64,000 nt of DNA from Maribellus sediminis (GCF_011799805.1 NZ_WXUB01000006.1:232672-296671); one strand, 5' to 3'; positions 43,489 through 53,812 are shown, counted from the first letter of the stretch. Made by a program: numbers and translations. Notes: generated by a model from the letters alone, not told the origin.

Positions 43489-44781
43489 ATGAATTTTGTA
43501 GAAGAGCTGAAATGGAGGGGGATGTTACACGATATCATGCCCGGAACTGAAGAACAATTGCAAAAAGAAATGACAACAGCCTATGTTGGTTTCGATCCAA
43601 CTGCCGAGTCGTTGCATATTGGAAGTTTAGCTCCGATTATTTTGCTAAAGCGCTTCCAGCTTGCCGGCCACAAACCGGTAGCGCTTGTTGGCGGAGCAAC
43701 CGGTATGATTGGAGATCCTTCAGGCAAATCGCAGGAACGTAATTTATTGAACGAAGAAACACTGGAACGTAACCTGAATGGCATAAAAAAGCAGCTTTCG
43801 AAATTTATTGATTTTGAAAGTGACAGTGAGAACAAGGCCCTGATGGTAAACAATTACGACTGGATGAAGGACCTTACTTTCCTGGAATTCATTCGTGATA
43901 TTGGCAAACACATCACCGTAAATTACATGATGGCAAAAGAATCGGTTAAGAAACGATTGAATCCGGATGCAAAAGCCGGTATGTCGTTCACCGAGTTTAC
44001 CTACCAGCTGGTTCAGGGATACGATTTCTACTGGTTAAATCAGAACCTCGATTGCAAACTGCAAATGGGTGGCTCCGACCAGTGGGGAAATATCACAACC
44101 GGAACCGAACTGATCCGACGCAAATCGAATGGTGAAGCTTTTGCATTGACCATTCCACTGATTAAAAAAGCTGACGGAACAAAATTCGGCAAAACCGAAT
44201 CGGGTAATGTTTGGCTCGATCCAAACCTGACTTCGCCATACAAATTCTACCAGTTCTGGCTGAATACCACCGACGAAGATGCTGAAAACTACGTCAAAAT
44301 TTTTACTTTCCTGAGCAAGGAAGAAACTGAAAATCTGATTGCAGAACACAAGGAAGCACCGCATGCTCGCGTGCTTCAGAAAAAACTTGCCGAAGAAGTT
44401 ACAACTATGGTTCATTCGCGTGAAGAATATGAAATGGCTGTTGAAGCTTCTCAAATTCTTTTCGGAAGAGGAACTGCCGAGCAACTCCGGAAACTGAATG
44501 AAAGCACCTTTCTGGCTGTTTTTGAAGGTGTTCCCCAGTTTCAGATTAGCAAAGCTGAGTTGGAAGAAGGCATTAATGTGATCGATTTTCTGGCCGATAA
44601 AACCGGTGTTTTTCCTTCGAAAGGTGAACTCCGCAGAACAATTCAGGGAAATGGATTAAGCATCAACAAGGAAAAGATATCCGATCCGGATCTTACAATC
44701 GGAAAAGATCACCTGATTGGCGACAAATACATCCTGGCTCAGAAAGGAAAGAAAAACTACTTTCTTATCATTGCAGAATAG
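43489..44781 (+). CDS. tyrS: Tyrosyl-tRNA synthetase
   Basis: 430 aa class I synthetase. HIGS (43-46) stands for the HIGH motif and KFGKT (232-236) for KMSKS; tyrosine-binding residues lie in [15 protein letters not shown] and [13 protein letters not shown]-terminal S4 domain ([19 protein letters not shown]) contacts tRNA. Regular length and a single copy in the window. Confidence 0.97.
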   Translation: MNFVEELKWRGMLHDIMPGTEEQLQKEMTTAYVGFDPTAESLHIGSLAPIILLKRFQLAGHKPVALVGGATGMIGDPSGKSQERNLLNEETLERNLNGIKKQLSKFIDFESDSENKALMVNNYDWMKDLTFLEFIRDIGKHITVNYMMAKESVKKRLNPDAKAGMSFTEFTYQLVQGYDFYWLNQNLDCKLQMGGSDQWGNITTGTELIRRKSNGEAFALTIPLIKKADGTKFGKTESGNVWLDPNLTSPYKFYQFWLNTTDEDAENYVKIFTFLSKEETENLIAEHKEAPHARVLQKKLAEEVTTMVHSREEYEMAVEASQILFGRGTAEQLRKLNESTFLAVFEGVPQFQISKAELEEGINVIDFLADKTGVFPSKGELRRTIQGNGLSINKEKISDPDLTIGKDHLIGDKYILAQKGKKNYFLIIAE

Positions 44782-44858
44782 GCTTTTTATCAATAATAGC
44801 AATACTAAAAATCAATCGTTTTCGTTGAAGTAACACGATCGAATTGAAACCACATTCT

Positions 44859-45806
44859 ATGGAAAACTTTTTTGACAACAGGCGTATTCTGGAAATGATC
44901 TGGAAACGCAAATTTCACTTTGTAATTATCGGGCTTATTGCAATAGTTTTATCGGCTATTTTTTCGGGTCCCGCTTTTATTACACCGAAATATAAGTCAA
45001 CGGCGCGCATCTATCCGTCAAATATCTGGACAATGAGTAATGAATCGGAAACTGAGCAAATGCTGGAAGTACTGAATTCCAATGATATTAAATTTCGAAT
45101 GTTTGAAGCGTTCGACCTTGACCAGGTTTATAAAATTAACAAGGAAGACCCGAACTACATTACCTACATGCTCGATGCCTACAATACCAATGTAAGCGTT
45201 AACAAAACGGAATACGAAACAGCAGAGATAAAAGTAATGGATTACGAACCGAACCGGGCTGCTAACATGTGCGATTCCATCATCCATTTTTACAACCAGA
45301 AAGTTCGAGAAATCCATAAGGCAAAGGACAAGGAAATGGTTGACCTATCGATGAAATCGCTTACCAAGAAAAAGGAAGAATTGAAAGGACTTGAATCGAG
45401 TCTGGATAGCTTAAGAGAAGCAACCGGGATAATCAGTTTTAGCCGGCAAGTACCCGAGCTAACTCGTGGATACGTTACAGCACTGGCCAACGGAAGAGGA
45501 AATTCGGCAGATACGAAAAAGATCGAAAAACTCTATGACAACTTTAGTGAAACCGGAAGCCAGGCAATGATCCTGGAAAATAAATTCAATCGCACAGCTA
45601 GCACAATCGACTCGTTAACTGACGTTTACGAACGCTACCTCGTGGAATACGAGAAAGACATTACTTACAGTCACATTGTGGAATATCCTTTCGCGACCGA
45701 TAAGAAATCTTACCCGGTACGTTGGCTGATCGTAATGCTTTCAACTGTTTCAGCAGTATTTGTTGGATTACTTGTATTTCTTGTTCTCGACTACAAAAAA
45801 GCGTAG
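44859..45806 (+). CDS. Wzz-type polysaccharide chain-length determinant
   Basis: 315 aa from ATG 44859 (a TTG at 44844 is an alternative). Membrane segments near residues 17-38 (FHFVIIGLIAIVLSAIFSG) and near the C-terminus (WLIVMLSTVSAVFVGLLVF) enclose a mostly helical periplasmic part with coiled coil (about 150-190). The DUF/Wzz pattern suggests control of O-antigen or exopolysaccharide chain length. The gene is followed after eight bases by an O-antigen ligase-like gene, consistent with this role. No BY-kinase domain. Confidence 0.82.
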   Translation: MENFFDNRRILEMIWKRKFHFVIIGLIAIVLSAIFSGPAFITPKYKSTARIYPSNIWTMSNESETEQMLEVLNSNDIKFRMFEAFDLDQVYKINKEDPNYITYMLDAYNTNVSVNKTEYETAEIKVMDYEPNRAANMCDSIIHFYNQKVREIHKAKDKEMVDLSMKSLTKKKEELKGLESSLDSLREATGIISFSRQVPELTRGYVTALANGRGNSADTKKIEKLYDNFSETGSQAMILENKFNRTASTIDSLTDVYERYLVEYEKDITYSHIVEYPFATDKKSYPVRWLIVMLSTVSAVFVGLLVFLVLDYKKA

Positions 45807-45814
45807 AACACCCG

Positions 45815-47275
45815 GTGCTTCAAAACATTTACATACGCCTTTCGTTATTCTACCTTTTGTCGGTAGGATTTATTGCTCTGAATCTTTGGTTCGTTGTGCA
45901 AAAGGATATGATGGTGTTAAATGCACTTCCCGTATTATTGGCCATTCTTCTGGTCGCTATTTACTCGTTTGACAAGATTATTTACCTGGTAGCTTTTTTC
46001 GCACCACTGTCAATACAGCTGCACGAAGTATTGCCGGGTTTGGGATTCGATATGTATCTCCCTACAGAACCACTTCTGTTTGGGGTGCTTATATTATTTA
46101 TTTTGAAAGTAATTCACGAGCGCAGATTTGATAAAAAAATACTACTCCATCCTGTTTCCATAGCCATTTACATCAACTTGTTCTGGCTACTTATTACCAG
46201 CTTCACAAGTTCGATGCCTTTGGTTTCATTTAAGTTTGTGGTGGCACGCATTTGGTTTGTGGTGGCACTATACTTTTTAACTGCCAAGTTATTTTCCGAA
46301 GGTAAAAATATGGAAAAATATGTGTGGCTTTATGTGGCTGCATTCATGATCGTGGTTTTTTATGCCACCTTCCGACACCTTGGATACGGGCTCTGGGACA
46401 AACAGGCAGCGCATTTTGTAGTGTCGCCGTTTTATACCGACCATACTTCATATGGGGCAGCTTCTGCTTTATTCCTGCCTTTTATGGTAGTGTTTATGTT
46501 TCATCCGAATTTTTCAAAGCGTTTCAAAATCATCTCGGCGTTTGGATTCTCCATAGTACTGCTCGGATTTATACTATCATATAGCCGTGCTGCCTGGTTA
46601 AGCATTGTAGTTACTCTGGTAGTTTGGGTAATTCTTTTGTTGAAGATTCGCTTTAAACCACTTTTTATTACTTTCCTTGCACTTCTTGCCTTGTTCTTCA
46701 CCTTTCAAACGCAAATTTTCATGAAGTTGGAGAACAATTCAAAACAGTCGTCGGCTAATATGATGACACATATTTCGTCAATGTCGAACATTACAACTGA
46801 TGCATCGAACCTCGAACGAATTAACCGGTGGAGTTGCGCCATCAGGATGTTTGCCGATAAACCTGTTTTTGGCTATGGTCCGGGTACCTACATGTTTCAG
46901 TATGCTCCTTACCAACTTACAAAGGACAGAACCATTATCAGCACCAACGCCGGTGACGGAGGAAATGCGCACAGCGAATACCTGGGCCCCTTGTCGGAGT
47001 CGGGAGTGTTGGGATTGCTTACATTCTTATTAATAATAACTGTGGTAATTTACACTGGAGTTAATGCTTACACCCGCATTCGTGACCAACGGCTGAAGCA
47101 ACTTGTATTGGCTGCCCTCTTAGGTTTAATCACCTACTATATCCATGGGTTCTTAAATAATTTCCTTGACACCGATAAGCTGTCTGTGCCATTTTGGGGA
47201 TTTACAGCCATGATAGTTGCCATCGATATTATATCCAAAAATCAGGATAAAAAAGAGGATCTTTTGCCGGAATAA
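45815..47275 (+). CDS. O-antigen ligase / Wzy-like membrane protein
   Basis: 486 aa from GTG 45815, eight bases after the Wzz stop; the longer frame from 45722 runs inside the Wzz gene. About 11 membrane helices. The Wzy_C signature NAHSEYLGPLSESGVLGLL in a large periplasmic loop holds the conserved His. It should polymerise or attach polysaccharide units on the outer face of the inner membrane. A second member lies at 62030-63631. Confidence 0.85.
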   Translation: MLQNIYIRLSLFYLLSVGFIALNLWFVVQKDMMVLNALPVLLAILLVAIYSFDKIIYLVAFFAPLSIQLHEVLPGLGFDMYLPTEPLLFGVLILFILKVIHERRFDKKILLHPVSIAIYINLFWLLITSFTSSMPLVSFKFVVARIWFVVALYFLTAKLFSEGKNMEKYVWLYVAAFMIVVFYATFRHLGYGLWDKQAAHFVVSPFYTDHTSYGAASALFLPFMVVFMFHPNFSKRFKIISAFGFSIVLLGFILSYSRAAWLSIVVTLVVWVILLLKIRFKPLFITFLALLALFFTFQTQIFMKLENNSKQSSANMMTHISSMSNITTDASNLERINRWSCAIRMFADKPVFGYGPGTYMFQYAPYQLTKDRTIISTNAGDGGNAHSEYLGPLSESGVLGLLTFLLIITVVIYTGVNAYTRIRDQRLKQLVLAALLGLITYYIHGFLNNFLDTDKLSVPFWGFTAMIVAIDIISKNQDKKEDLLPE

Positions 47276-47282
47276 ACTTCAA

Positions 47283-48488
47283 CTAATTTACAACAGCATT
47301 TATTCGGTTCATCATCTCGATCATTGCCCGTGTGTTGTGATACGGACATTTCCAAAATCCGGCCTTATCTTCGGTTTCGTAGGGTTCTCCGTTTTTATTT
47401 ACACGTCCAAACCATTCACCGTTTTCGTAATCGATCATATTTTCCTTAATGAATGTCCAAACCTGTTTAACTTCTGCTAAATACTTTTCAGCTCCACTTA
47501 TTTGCCAGGCGTCCATCGCACCAACCATTGCTTCGGCCTGTGGCCACCAATGTTTGTCAGTATCCGTAAGGTTTTCTTCAGTTTCATAAAAAAGAGAACC
47601 ATCAGCATCTCTACCGTCTTTTAACGTTGAATCTACCAGCAAAAGAGCCGATTTTTGAGCACCGGCGATCACCTGCTCATCTCCTGTTTCAATGGCCGCT
47701 TCGTGAATTAACCACGCTCCTTCAATATCGTGTCCGTACGAAACAAGTGTACTTTTACAGGTCCAGTCCATTTCGAAGAACAGGTTGAAATGACCTGTTT
47801 CCTGATCAATAATATGCTGCTGAAAGACATCGATCAGATGAAGTATTGAAGACTTTAATCGCTCATTGGGCCAAACACGATAAAGATTGGTATAGGGCTC
47901 TAAAATGTGTAGGTGCGTATTCATCGACTTTGGATAATTGGCATCTTTCTCACTGAGGCGCATATCCTTCAGCGGATTCCAGTTTACATCCAGAGCTTCG
48001 ATATATCCTCCGTCCTTTTTATCCAAATAATTATTTTCGAGAAGTTGATATAGTTTTTTTGCGTATTCCAGGCTTTCCGCATTTCCTGTAGCACGATAAT
48101 ATTCAGAAAACGCATAAATCCCAAAGCCCTGTGCATAGGCCTGCTTCCGGGTATTTAACCCTTGTCCGAGATGATTGACTTCCCAAATGAGTCCACCATT
48201 CTCCTTATCCCAAAAGTAAGTTATTAAATAATCGAATGCTCTGTCGGCCAGTCTCGAAAGTTTCTCTGAACCAATCAGATTATAGGCAGCCGAAAAAGTC
48301 CACAGCAAACGCGTATTTAAAACAGCCCCCTTCGATTCCCGAGGTTTCACTTCGCCAAAATGATCGATTCGTCCAACAAATCCACCAAATTGTCCATCAA
48401 CAGCCTGACTGCTCCAAAACTCAAGAATATTATTCAATTCGTCCAGTAATTCTTCTTGCAAATACTCAAAATCGATGTTGCTATTCAT
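47283..48488 (-). CDS. AGE-family sugar 2-epimerase (cellobiose 2-epimerase-like)
   Basis: 401 aa from ATG 48488. (alpha/alpha)6 barrel of the N-acylglucosamine 2-epimerase superfamily. FGGFVGRID near the N-terminus, ENGGLIWEVN, SYGHDIEGAWL and HWWPQAEAMVG match cellobiose 2-epimerase sites, whose His residues epimerise the reducing glucose to mannose. N-acetylglucosamine 2-epimerase is the alternative. It may serve glycan breakdown. Convergent to the O-antigen ligase gene and has its own promoter. Confidence 0.85.
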   Translation of the reverse strand: MNSNIDFEYLQEELLDELNNILEFWSSQAVDGQFGGFVGRIDHFGEVKPRESKGAVLNTRLLWTFSAAYNLIGSEKLSRLADRAFDYLITYFWDKENGGLIWEVNHLGQGLNTRKQAYAQGFGIYAFSEYYRATGNAESLEYAKKLYQLLENNYLDKKDGGYIEALDVNWNPLKDMRLSEKDANYPKSMNTHLHILEPYTNLYRVWPNERLKSSILHLIDVFQQHIIDQETGHFNLFFEMDWTCKSTLVSYGHDIEGAWLIHEAAIETGDEQVIAGAQKSALLLVDSTLKDGRDADGSLFYETEENLTDTDKHWWPQAEAMVGAMDAWQISGAEKYLAEVKQVWTFIKENMIDYENGEWFGRVNKNGEPYETEDKAGFWKCPYHNTRAMIEMMNRINAVVN

Positions 48489-48572
48489 GATTATTTTTTG
48501 GCTTAATAAGAGGTTATTGTGTCGTTCTTTGTTAATTGTAATTTTTACAGTTTCACTTAAGCTGGAAAGGTA

Positions 48573-48601
48573 CAAAGATAAGTTGAAAAGTTGTTCGCAA
48601 A
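48573..48601 (-). promoter_or_regulatory. Promoter for the epimerase gene
   Basis: Minus strand: TTTTG (48602-48598 region), 17 bases and TATCTTTG (48580-48573). Predicted start near 48567, leader about 80 bases. Confidence 0.65.
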
Positions 48602-48669
48602 ACTGGCGTCTACATCAATGTCAAACCGATTGTAAAGTTATTTATGGAGGTTGAAGAAGATCAGGTGTC

Positions 48670-48747
48670 AGAAAAGAAGAAGGGCAGTTCAACAACTGCC
48701 CCCTTAAATGTTAACCCCCAAACACACAATAGGTCTGAACGACCTAT
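48670..48747 (-). ncRNA. Predicted small RNA (about 78 nt) with own promoter and terminator
   Basis: A consensus promoter (48752-48782) is followed by a transcript that would open with a perfect 7-bp hairpin (ATAGGTC, loop GTTCA, GACCTAT; 48747-48729), a single-stranded G/T-rich linker and a second hairpin (GGGCAGTT, loop GTTG, AACTGCCC; 48700-48681) that runs into TTCTTCTTTTC. No ATG lies inside. The epimerase gene downstream has a separate promoter, so an independent RNA is more likely than a leader, although read-through cannot be excluded. Confidence 0.6.
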
Positions 48748-48751
48748 GACA

Positions 48752-48782
48752 CAAATCTAAATAAAAAATTAATCGACACAAA
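48752..48782 (-). promoter_or_regulatory. Promoter of the predicted small RNA
   Basis: Minus strand TTTG (48782-48779), exactly 19 bases, TAGATTTG (48759-48752). All consensus positions match. The calculated start falls on the first base of the 5' hairpin. Confidence 0.75.
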
Positions 48783-48872
48783 TTTTTTTCACTTTTAATT
48801 CCTATTGAATATCAAAGAATTGCTAATTTATATTGAATTTAAGCCGAGCCTTATAGTTTCGACACAAAACAG

Positions 48873-48900
48873 AAAGGACAGCTCCTAAAAACTGTCCTTT
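48873..48900 (-). terminator. Hairpin downstream of the 48974-49345 gene
   Basis: Perfect 9-bp arm AAAGGACAG with a 10-base loop; on the minus strand CTGTTTTGTG follows. It lies about 70 bases after the stop of the unknown gene. Confidence 0.6.
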
Positions 48901-48973
48901 GATGTTATAAAAAGCTGCTACCTTCAAATTGATGGTCAGATCATCTCAAGTGTACGTTGGCTCCTTCCATTTT

Positions 48974-49345
48974 TTAGCAAAGTGCCGGTTCAAGAATCCG
49001 TTCATTGGCTCCGTGAAGCAAATGATCAACCGCTTCGTCGTAAGATTTTACCTCTCTGTTGATTTTCAAGATGTGAAACACAGGATTGGGTTTATCCACC
49101 ATTTCACAATAAACGGGATAACGCGTCATAATTTTTGGAATCAATTTCCCGTTCGGATAATCAAAGGAAAACTCTTCGTGTTCAGCCAGTACAAATTCCA
49201 GATCCGTTTTATCAGACTTCTGCTTAAAAAAACGGGCGTAAACCATATACACCTTCCCATCAGGCATACCGTAGAAACGAACCGGAAGTCCCGTTGGGAT
49301 GTACGTCATACTTGATTGGTGGATTAACTTGGCAATAACATTCAT
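48974..49345 (-). CDS. Unknown small protein (123 aa)
   Basis: From ATG 49345 (MNVIAKLIHQSSM); an in-frame start at 49390 would add 15 residues. The protein has a compact alpha/beta composition with MVYARFFKQKSDKTDLEFVLAEHEEF and a conserved-looking PIKIMTRYP-like region (KLIPKIMTRYPVYCE). No family recognised, no signal peptide or membrane segment. It stands alone between a 265-bp gap and a hairpin. Confidence 0.6.
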   Translation of the reverse strand: MNVIAKLIHQSSMTYIPTGLPVRFYGMPDGKVYMVYARFFKQKSDKTDLEFVLAEHEEFSFDYPNGKLIPKIMTRYPVYCEMVDKPNPVFHILKINREVKSYDEAVDHLLHGANERILEPALC

Positions 49346-49610
49346 ATTGAACAAGTTATATTGGTTTGTAATGCCTACTAAATTAAACAAAAAAGTTAAA
49401 ACAACACATATATCAATATTTCTAAATGTTAAATTATGTTATAATTGATGTTTTATAGCAGCGAATTACTGAAAATCATGGCATTTTGCTAACAGAATAA
49501 TCGTGTCGCCGTGCAATTTGGTTACAAATCGCTTTGGGATTAAACCTCAGTAACAAATTATGTTGATAAAGAGGGCATTTAACAATTTGAAACAGAACTG
49601 CTCACCGGGG

Positions 49611-50318
49611 TTACTTTTTTGCCAAATAATGAATGGCCTGGAATAACAACTTCCTGTAGTCTTTCTCAACGTAGGTGCGCTTATCATGCCCGGGTTGAAT
49701 GTATAAAACAGTTGAATTTCGGAAATGATTTTCCCAGGCTACGTAAGGCATGCTATTCGGGTGAGTTGTGCTTAGCAATGGTTTTACCTTGTCGGAAATC
49801 TGAACATTCCCGTAAACTTCATCAAAAAAGCGAAGTTCCCTGAATCCATTTGTAACAGGCGTATAGTTTTCTATCCGGCAATACACCCAAACATCGTGTT
49901 CATAGGTCGAAAGCAGATCTTCTTCCACATTTTTGCCTTCCTGCACATATTTTCCACCAATAATTGATTCAAATTCGGGCCAGGCCTGATACGATACCAA
50001 GGCATGATGTAAAAACAAAAATGGTTTTCCTTCCTGCGCCAAACGAAGATATGCCGTGCGCTCTTCGAGACTAATGTTTTGCCACATGTCGTAAAAAACC
50101 AAAACATCAAATTCGTCGGCTTTACCGAGGGCAATCTGTCGGTTAGCCTCCGGCTGTGCAAAATGCTCGTATTCTATTCCATCAAACTCATCGAATAGTT
50201 GAAAAAACTGCAGCGTATCGAACGAGTGACCTCCTGTTACCAACATCACTTTAATTGTTTCTGCTTTTACAGATAGACTGAAAACACAGAGCGCTATAAG
50301 AAGTAGAAGTTTTTGCAT
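49611..50318 (-). CDS. ThuA-like domain protein, exported
   Basis: 235 aa with a signal peptide (MQKLLLLIALCVFSLSVKAE). ThuA/trehalose-utilisation fold, a glutamine-amidotransferase-like alpha/beta domain: KVMLVTGGHSFDTLQF, DVLVFYDMW and HHALVSYQAWPEFESIIGGKY are characteristic. Such proteins are frequent in sugar-degrading loci of Bacteroidetes and may act on glycosides or ketosugars; the reaction is unproven. Confidence 0.85.
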   Translation of the reverse strand: MQKLLLLIALCVFSLSVKAETIKVMLVTGGHSFDTLQFFQLFDEFDGIEYEHFAQPEANRQIALGKADEFDVLVFYDMWQNISLEERTAYLRLAQEGKPFLFLHHALVSYQAWPEFESIIGGKYVQEGKNVEEDLLSTYEHDVWVYCRIENYTPVTNGFRELRFFDEVYGNVQISDKVKPLLSTTHPNSMPYVAWENHFRNSTVLYIQPGHDKRTYVEKDYRKLLFQAIHYLAKK

Positions 50319-50503
50319 AAGGCTATTTTAGTTTCTTTAAAGTACGTTGCTAAAGTTATGTTTTTAAAACAATATGTTTATCAAAAACGTTATGGTCCTT
50401 TCAACATCACCTGTTCATATTTTTGAAACATATTGTTGACGCATAGAAAAACTCACAATAAAATACCATAAATTTGGTTTTAACTTATTGAAAATACATT
50501 GCC

Positions 50504-51742
50504 ATGGAAAATTTTTTACGACGCTTAATTTATTTTTTCGCCTTTATAATTGTATTTGCATCTTGCGACGATTTTGAGGATGTACCACCGCAAAATAACG
50601 ATGAATATTTAAGCAACTATTCAAAAATAGCCAGCAGCTCAAGATCGCTGGATCAAATTCAATTCTTTATCACTCTGGCATCGCTGCAATATCCCGAACT
50701 GGCTGCGATAAAAGACAAGTTTACCTCTGGAGTTGATGTTTATAAAATTACCTACAAAACAACTTTTGATGATGGTGAACGTTCGGCCTCCGGATTGGTT
50801 TGTTTACCAACTGAAAGTGGAACCTACCCGATTATGAGCTACCAAAATGGGACCAACACGCTTCACAGTGCGGCCCCCTCAGTGGATCCGGGAAATGAAC
50901 TTTTTCAAATGCTTGAAGTAATGGCTTCAACAGGTTTTGTAGTTGTTATACCCGATTATTTGGGTTTTGGAGCTGCCGATGACATGTTTCATCCTTACCT
51001 GGATAAAACCTCTACCGTACAAAGTATTGTTGACATGTTACATGCAGTTGAGGAACTGGTTGCCAAAATTGAATCCGTCGACTTAAATAACGATTTGTAC
51101 CTCAACGGTTATTCGCAAGGTGGCTGGGCAACCATGGCGCTTCAGCGTACTATTGAAACACAATATGGTTCTAAATTCAACCTGAAGGCCAGTGCCTGTG
51201 GTGGCGGGCCGCACGATCTTGTTGCATTTACAGATTTTCTGGTTAGCCAGGAAACATATCCTATGCCTTATTTCCTTGCCTATTTAATTAACAGCTACGC
51301 AAACCTGGGCATGACAACACCAATGGATTCGATTTTTCAGGAACCATATGCCGGCAGAATTCCAAATTTGTTTGACGGAAGTAAAGATGGCGGTGCAATT
51401 AACGCGCAGCTTACAACAACCATCAGCGAATTATTACACCCAGGATTTATTGAAAACTGGAATAAAGGAGGAATTTACGAATCGCTTTATACCATGCTCG
51501 AAGACAATACCAATTCAGGCTATTCAACTACTACGCCCACTTTGTTAATTCATGGAATGAGCGATACCTATGTTCCTTCGTTTTTGAGTGAAAACCTTTA
51601 CACTGATTTCACCGTAACAAACGGCGTCAGTACTGATTTAGTCACTCTTATCGAACTTCCGGGATTGGATCACACTGGTGCTATTGTTCCGTCAGGATTG
51701 ACTTCAATAACCTGGTTTATTGATATTAAAGACGGAAATTAG
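50504..51742 (+). CDS. Lipoprotein alpha/beta hydrolase, lipase-like
   Basis: 412 aa with a lipobox (VFASC, Cys21). The serine-hydrolase nucleophile is Ser204 in GYSQGGW, the acid is in HGMSDTYV and the His in GLDHTG. It resembles secretory lipases and tannase-like enzymes. It should act on esters outside the inner membrane. A TAAATTTG box (50469-50476) lies 27 bases before the ATG. Convergent with the regulator gene. Confidence 0.83.
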   Translation: MENFLRRLIYFFAFIIVFASCDDFEDVPPQNNDEYLSNYSKIASSSRSLDQIQFFITLASLQYPELAAIKDKFTSGVDVYKITYKTTFDDGERSASGLVCLPTESGTYPIMSYQNGTNTLHSAAPSVDPGNELFQMLEVMASTGFVVVIPDYLGFGAADDMFHPYLDKTSTVQSIVDMLHAVEELVAKIESVDLNNDLYLNGYSQGGWATMALQRTIETQYGSKFNLKASACGGGPHDLVAFTDFLVSQETYPMPYFLAYLINSYANLGMTTPMDSIFQEPYAGRIPNLFDGSKDGGAINAQLTTTISELLHPGFIENWNKGGIYESLYTMLEDNTNSGYSTTTPTLLIHGMSDTYVPSFLSENLYTDFTVTNGVSTDLVTLIELPGLDHTGAIVPSGLTSITWFIDIKDGN

Positions 51743-51748
51743 AAGTTT

Positions 51749-53812
51749 CTAGATCAAATACATTTCTTTTAAAGTAGCTTTCAATCGATTGTGAAAGTTG
51801 TTGAAATTGGTTTCCAGCCGTGAGAATGTTCGGCGGTAACCGCGTTCTTTACGCACATCATCTAATGCCGGGTCCAGCTGGATAAAAGGAATGGTCCAGT
51901 AGTAAAACTGCTCTTCGTGTGAGAACAACTCCAGATAAGAATAGGCTTTTTTCGGATCGCCGGTAGCTGCATAATACATACACAGATTAAGATTTTTATA
52001 GATCGAATCATCGTTAACAGTGTAGTTTTTAAAGGCTTCCAGAAACTTTTCTGCCTCTTCTTTTTTCCCGAGTTGCAAACAGGTGTAAGCGATTTTGATA
52101 TCCTCCTGCGGGTAAATGTCCAAACCAGCAGCCTTTTTTATGGACAGATAATGCTGATAATAATCGTAAGCCGCCTGGTAGTCGCGCTGAAAATAACAGA
52201 TTTTAGCCAGCTCCTGGGCAATGTCCAAACGGTTTGTGTCCTTTTCAAGTGCTGCAGTTAGCGATTTTCTGAGTTGATTCAGGTCCCCGTTTTCCGCAAA
52301 AATAATATAGGCCTTCAGGTATTCCGAGTATAAGTTACCCGACCAATACACCATCGATTTATTGACGTATTTTAAGGCCTGCTCTTTAAATCCCGCCTGA
52401 ACTAAAGCATTACTGATGTGTAGGTAATTTACACCATTTGTTATCGAATCGAAAGCCGCCGGATCGACCTGTAGTCCACGCAAGGCATATTCCAGGTATT
52501 TCTCGGTATCGGGAATATACTTGGCATACAAATCAACCATAAAATACAACACCAGATCGTAGTTCGGATTGTAATCAAGCGCCTTTTCAAAATACGGAAC
52601 TGCCAGTTCGTATTCGTTATGTGCCATGTAAAACAGTGCCTTTGCAATTAAACTCTGCGGCAATTTCGAATCGTGAAATAAAGCCTGATCGGCATAATAA
52701 TTTATCGAGTCGGTATATTCACGCATCGTCTTATTGGCTTCCAGAAAATAAAAGGCCATAGCTGTTCCGGCATAAGCACGGGCAAAATTCTCGTCGAGTT
52801 CGAACGCTTTGTGAAAATGCCCAATTGCCGCCCATAGATTTTCCGGCTGAAGAATGCGAAGTAAATCGAGTCCTTTTAGAAATTCGTCGTAGGCGGCTAC
52901 ATTCCCGGTAGGAGCTTTCTCCATTCTTTCCTGTTCTTCAGGAGTAAGGATCACTTCAATCTCATCGGTAATATTCTTTGCAATTTCGCTCTGCAGCGCA
53001 AAAATATCGCTGATCTCGCGTTCGTATTGCCGGCTCCAGATATGACTGTCGCTTGTAGCTTCTATCAACTGAATATTCAGCAAAATCCGGTCGCCTATCT
53101 TTTGTCCACTGCCTTCTACTAAATAACCAACATTTAATTCTTTAGCAATCTCCGGAATCGTTTTAGGTTGCATCCGGTATTTTTCAACCGAAGTACGGCT
53201 AATCACACGCAAATCTTCAACAGCCTGCAATTTATTGAGCGTCGACTCCATTATTCCGTTAATGATATAGATGTTGGTTGAATCGTTACTATCGTTTATA
53301 AACGGAAGGACAGCTATTGATTTGGGTGGCAACTTGTTTTTAGTGTTTCGTTGAAAGACAAAAATCACAGCCACAATAATGAGTGCAAGGAAAAACAGAG
53401 TAACAGGAAGCACCGGGAGCTTTTTCCTTTTAACCGGTTTCGGATCACTTTCTTCTTCAATTTCTTCCGGAGTTGAACTTTCCGGCATACTACCGGGGGG
53501 ATAGCCAAAGTGCTCGCGAAAACATTTAATAAAATAGGATACGCTTCCAAAGCCAACTTTATACGAAATCTCAGAAACCGTATAAGTTTCGGTTTTTAGC
53601 ATCTCAGCGGCATGCTCCAAACGAATGTTCCTGATAAACTGACTAACCGAAAGCCCACTTGCTTTTGAAACTTTCCGCAAAAGGTTTGAGCGACTCATCC
53701 CAATTTTATCAGCCAATTCGCTGACTCCAAACTGTTCATTCGAAAGCTGCTCCTCGACAATTTGCCGAAGCCGGGCTAAAAATTCGGTATCGCGGAAATT
53801 GGATGCTGGCAT
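51749..53812 (-). CDS. Membrane-bound AraC-type regulator with TolB-like and TPR domains
   Basis: 687 aa from ATG 53812. Domains: AraC-type DNA-binding pair at about 10-110 (SELADKIGMSRSNLLRKVS and VSEISYKVGFGSVSYFIKCF), charged linker, one membrane helix (about 134-154, LPVTLFFLALIIVAVIFVF), a TolB-N-like domain (SIAVLPFINDS...YLVEGSGQKIGDRILLNIQL), then many TPR units to the end. The DNA-binding part is cytoplasmic and the TPR part should lie in the periplasm. The sensed signal is unknown. Divergent neighbour: the acyltransferase-ankyrin gene. Confidence 0.85.
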   Translation of the reverse strand: MPASNFRDTEFLARLRQIVEEQLSNEQFGVSELADKIGMSRSNLLRKVSKASGLSVSQFIRNIRLEHAAEMLKTETYTVSEISYKVGFGSVSYFIKCFREHFGYPPGSMPESSTPEEIEEESDPKPVKRKKLPVLPVTLFFLALIIVAVIFVFQRNTKNKLPPKSIAVLPFINDSNDSTNIYIINGIMESTLNKLQAVEDLRVISRTSVEKYRMQPKTIPEIAKELNVGYLVEGSGQKIGDRILLNIQLIEATSDSHIWSRQYEREISDIFALQSEIAKNITDEIEVILTPEEQERMEKAPTGNVAAYDEFLKGLDLLRILQPENLWAAIGHFHKAFELDENFARAYAGTAMAFYFLEANKTMREYTDSINYYADQALFHDSKLPQSLIAKALFYMAHNEYELAVPYFEKALDYNPNYDLVLYFMVDLYAKYIPDTEKYLEYALRGLQVDPAAFDSITNGVNYLHISNALVQAGFKEQALKYVNKSMVYWSGNLYSEYLKAYIIFAENGDLNQLRKSLTAALEKDTNRLDIAQELAKICYFQRDYQAAYDYYQHYLSIKKAAGLDIYPQEDIKIAYTCLQLGKKEEAEKFLEAFKNYTVNDDSIYKNLNLCMYYAATGDPKKAYSYLELFSHEEQFYYWTIPFIQLDPALDDVRKERGYRRTFSRLETNFNNFHNRLKATLKEMYLI

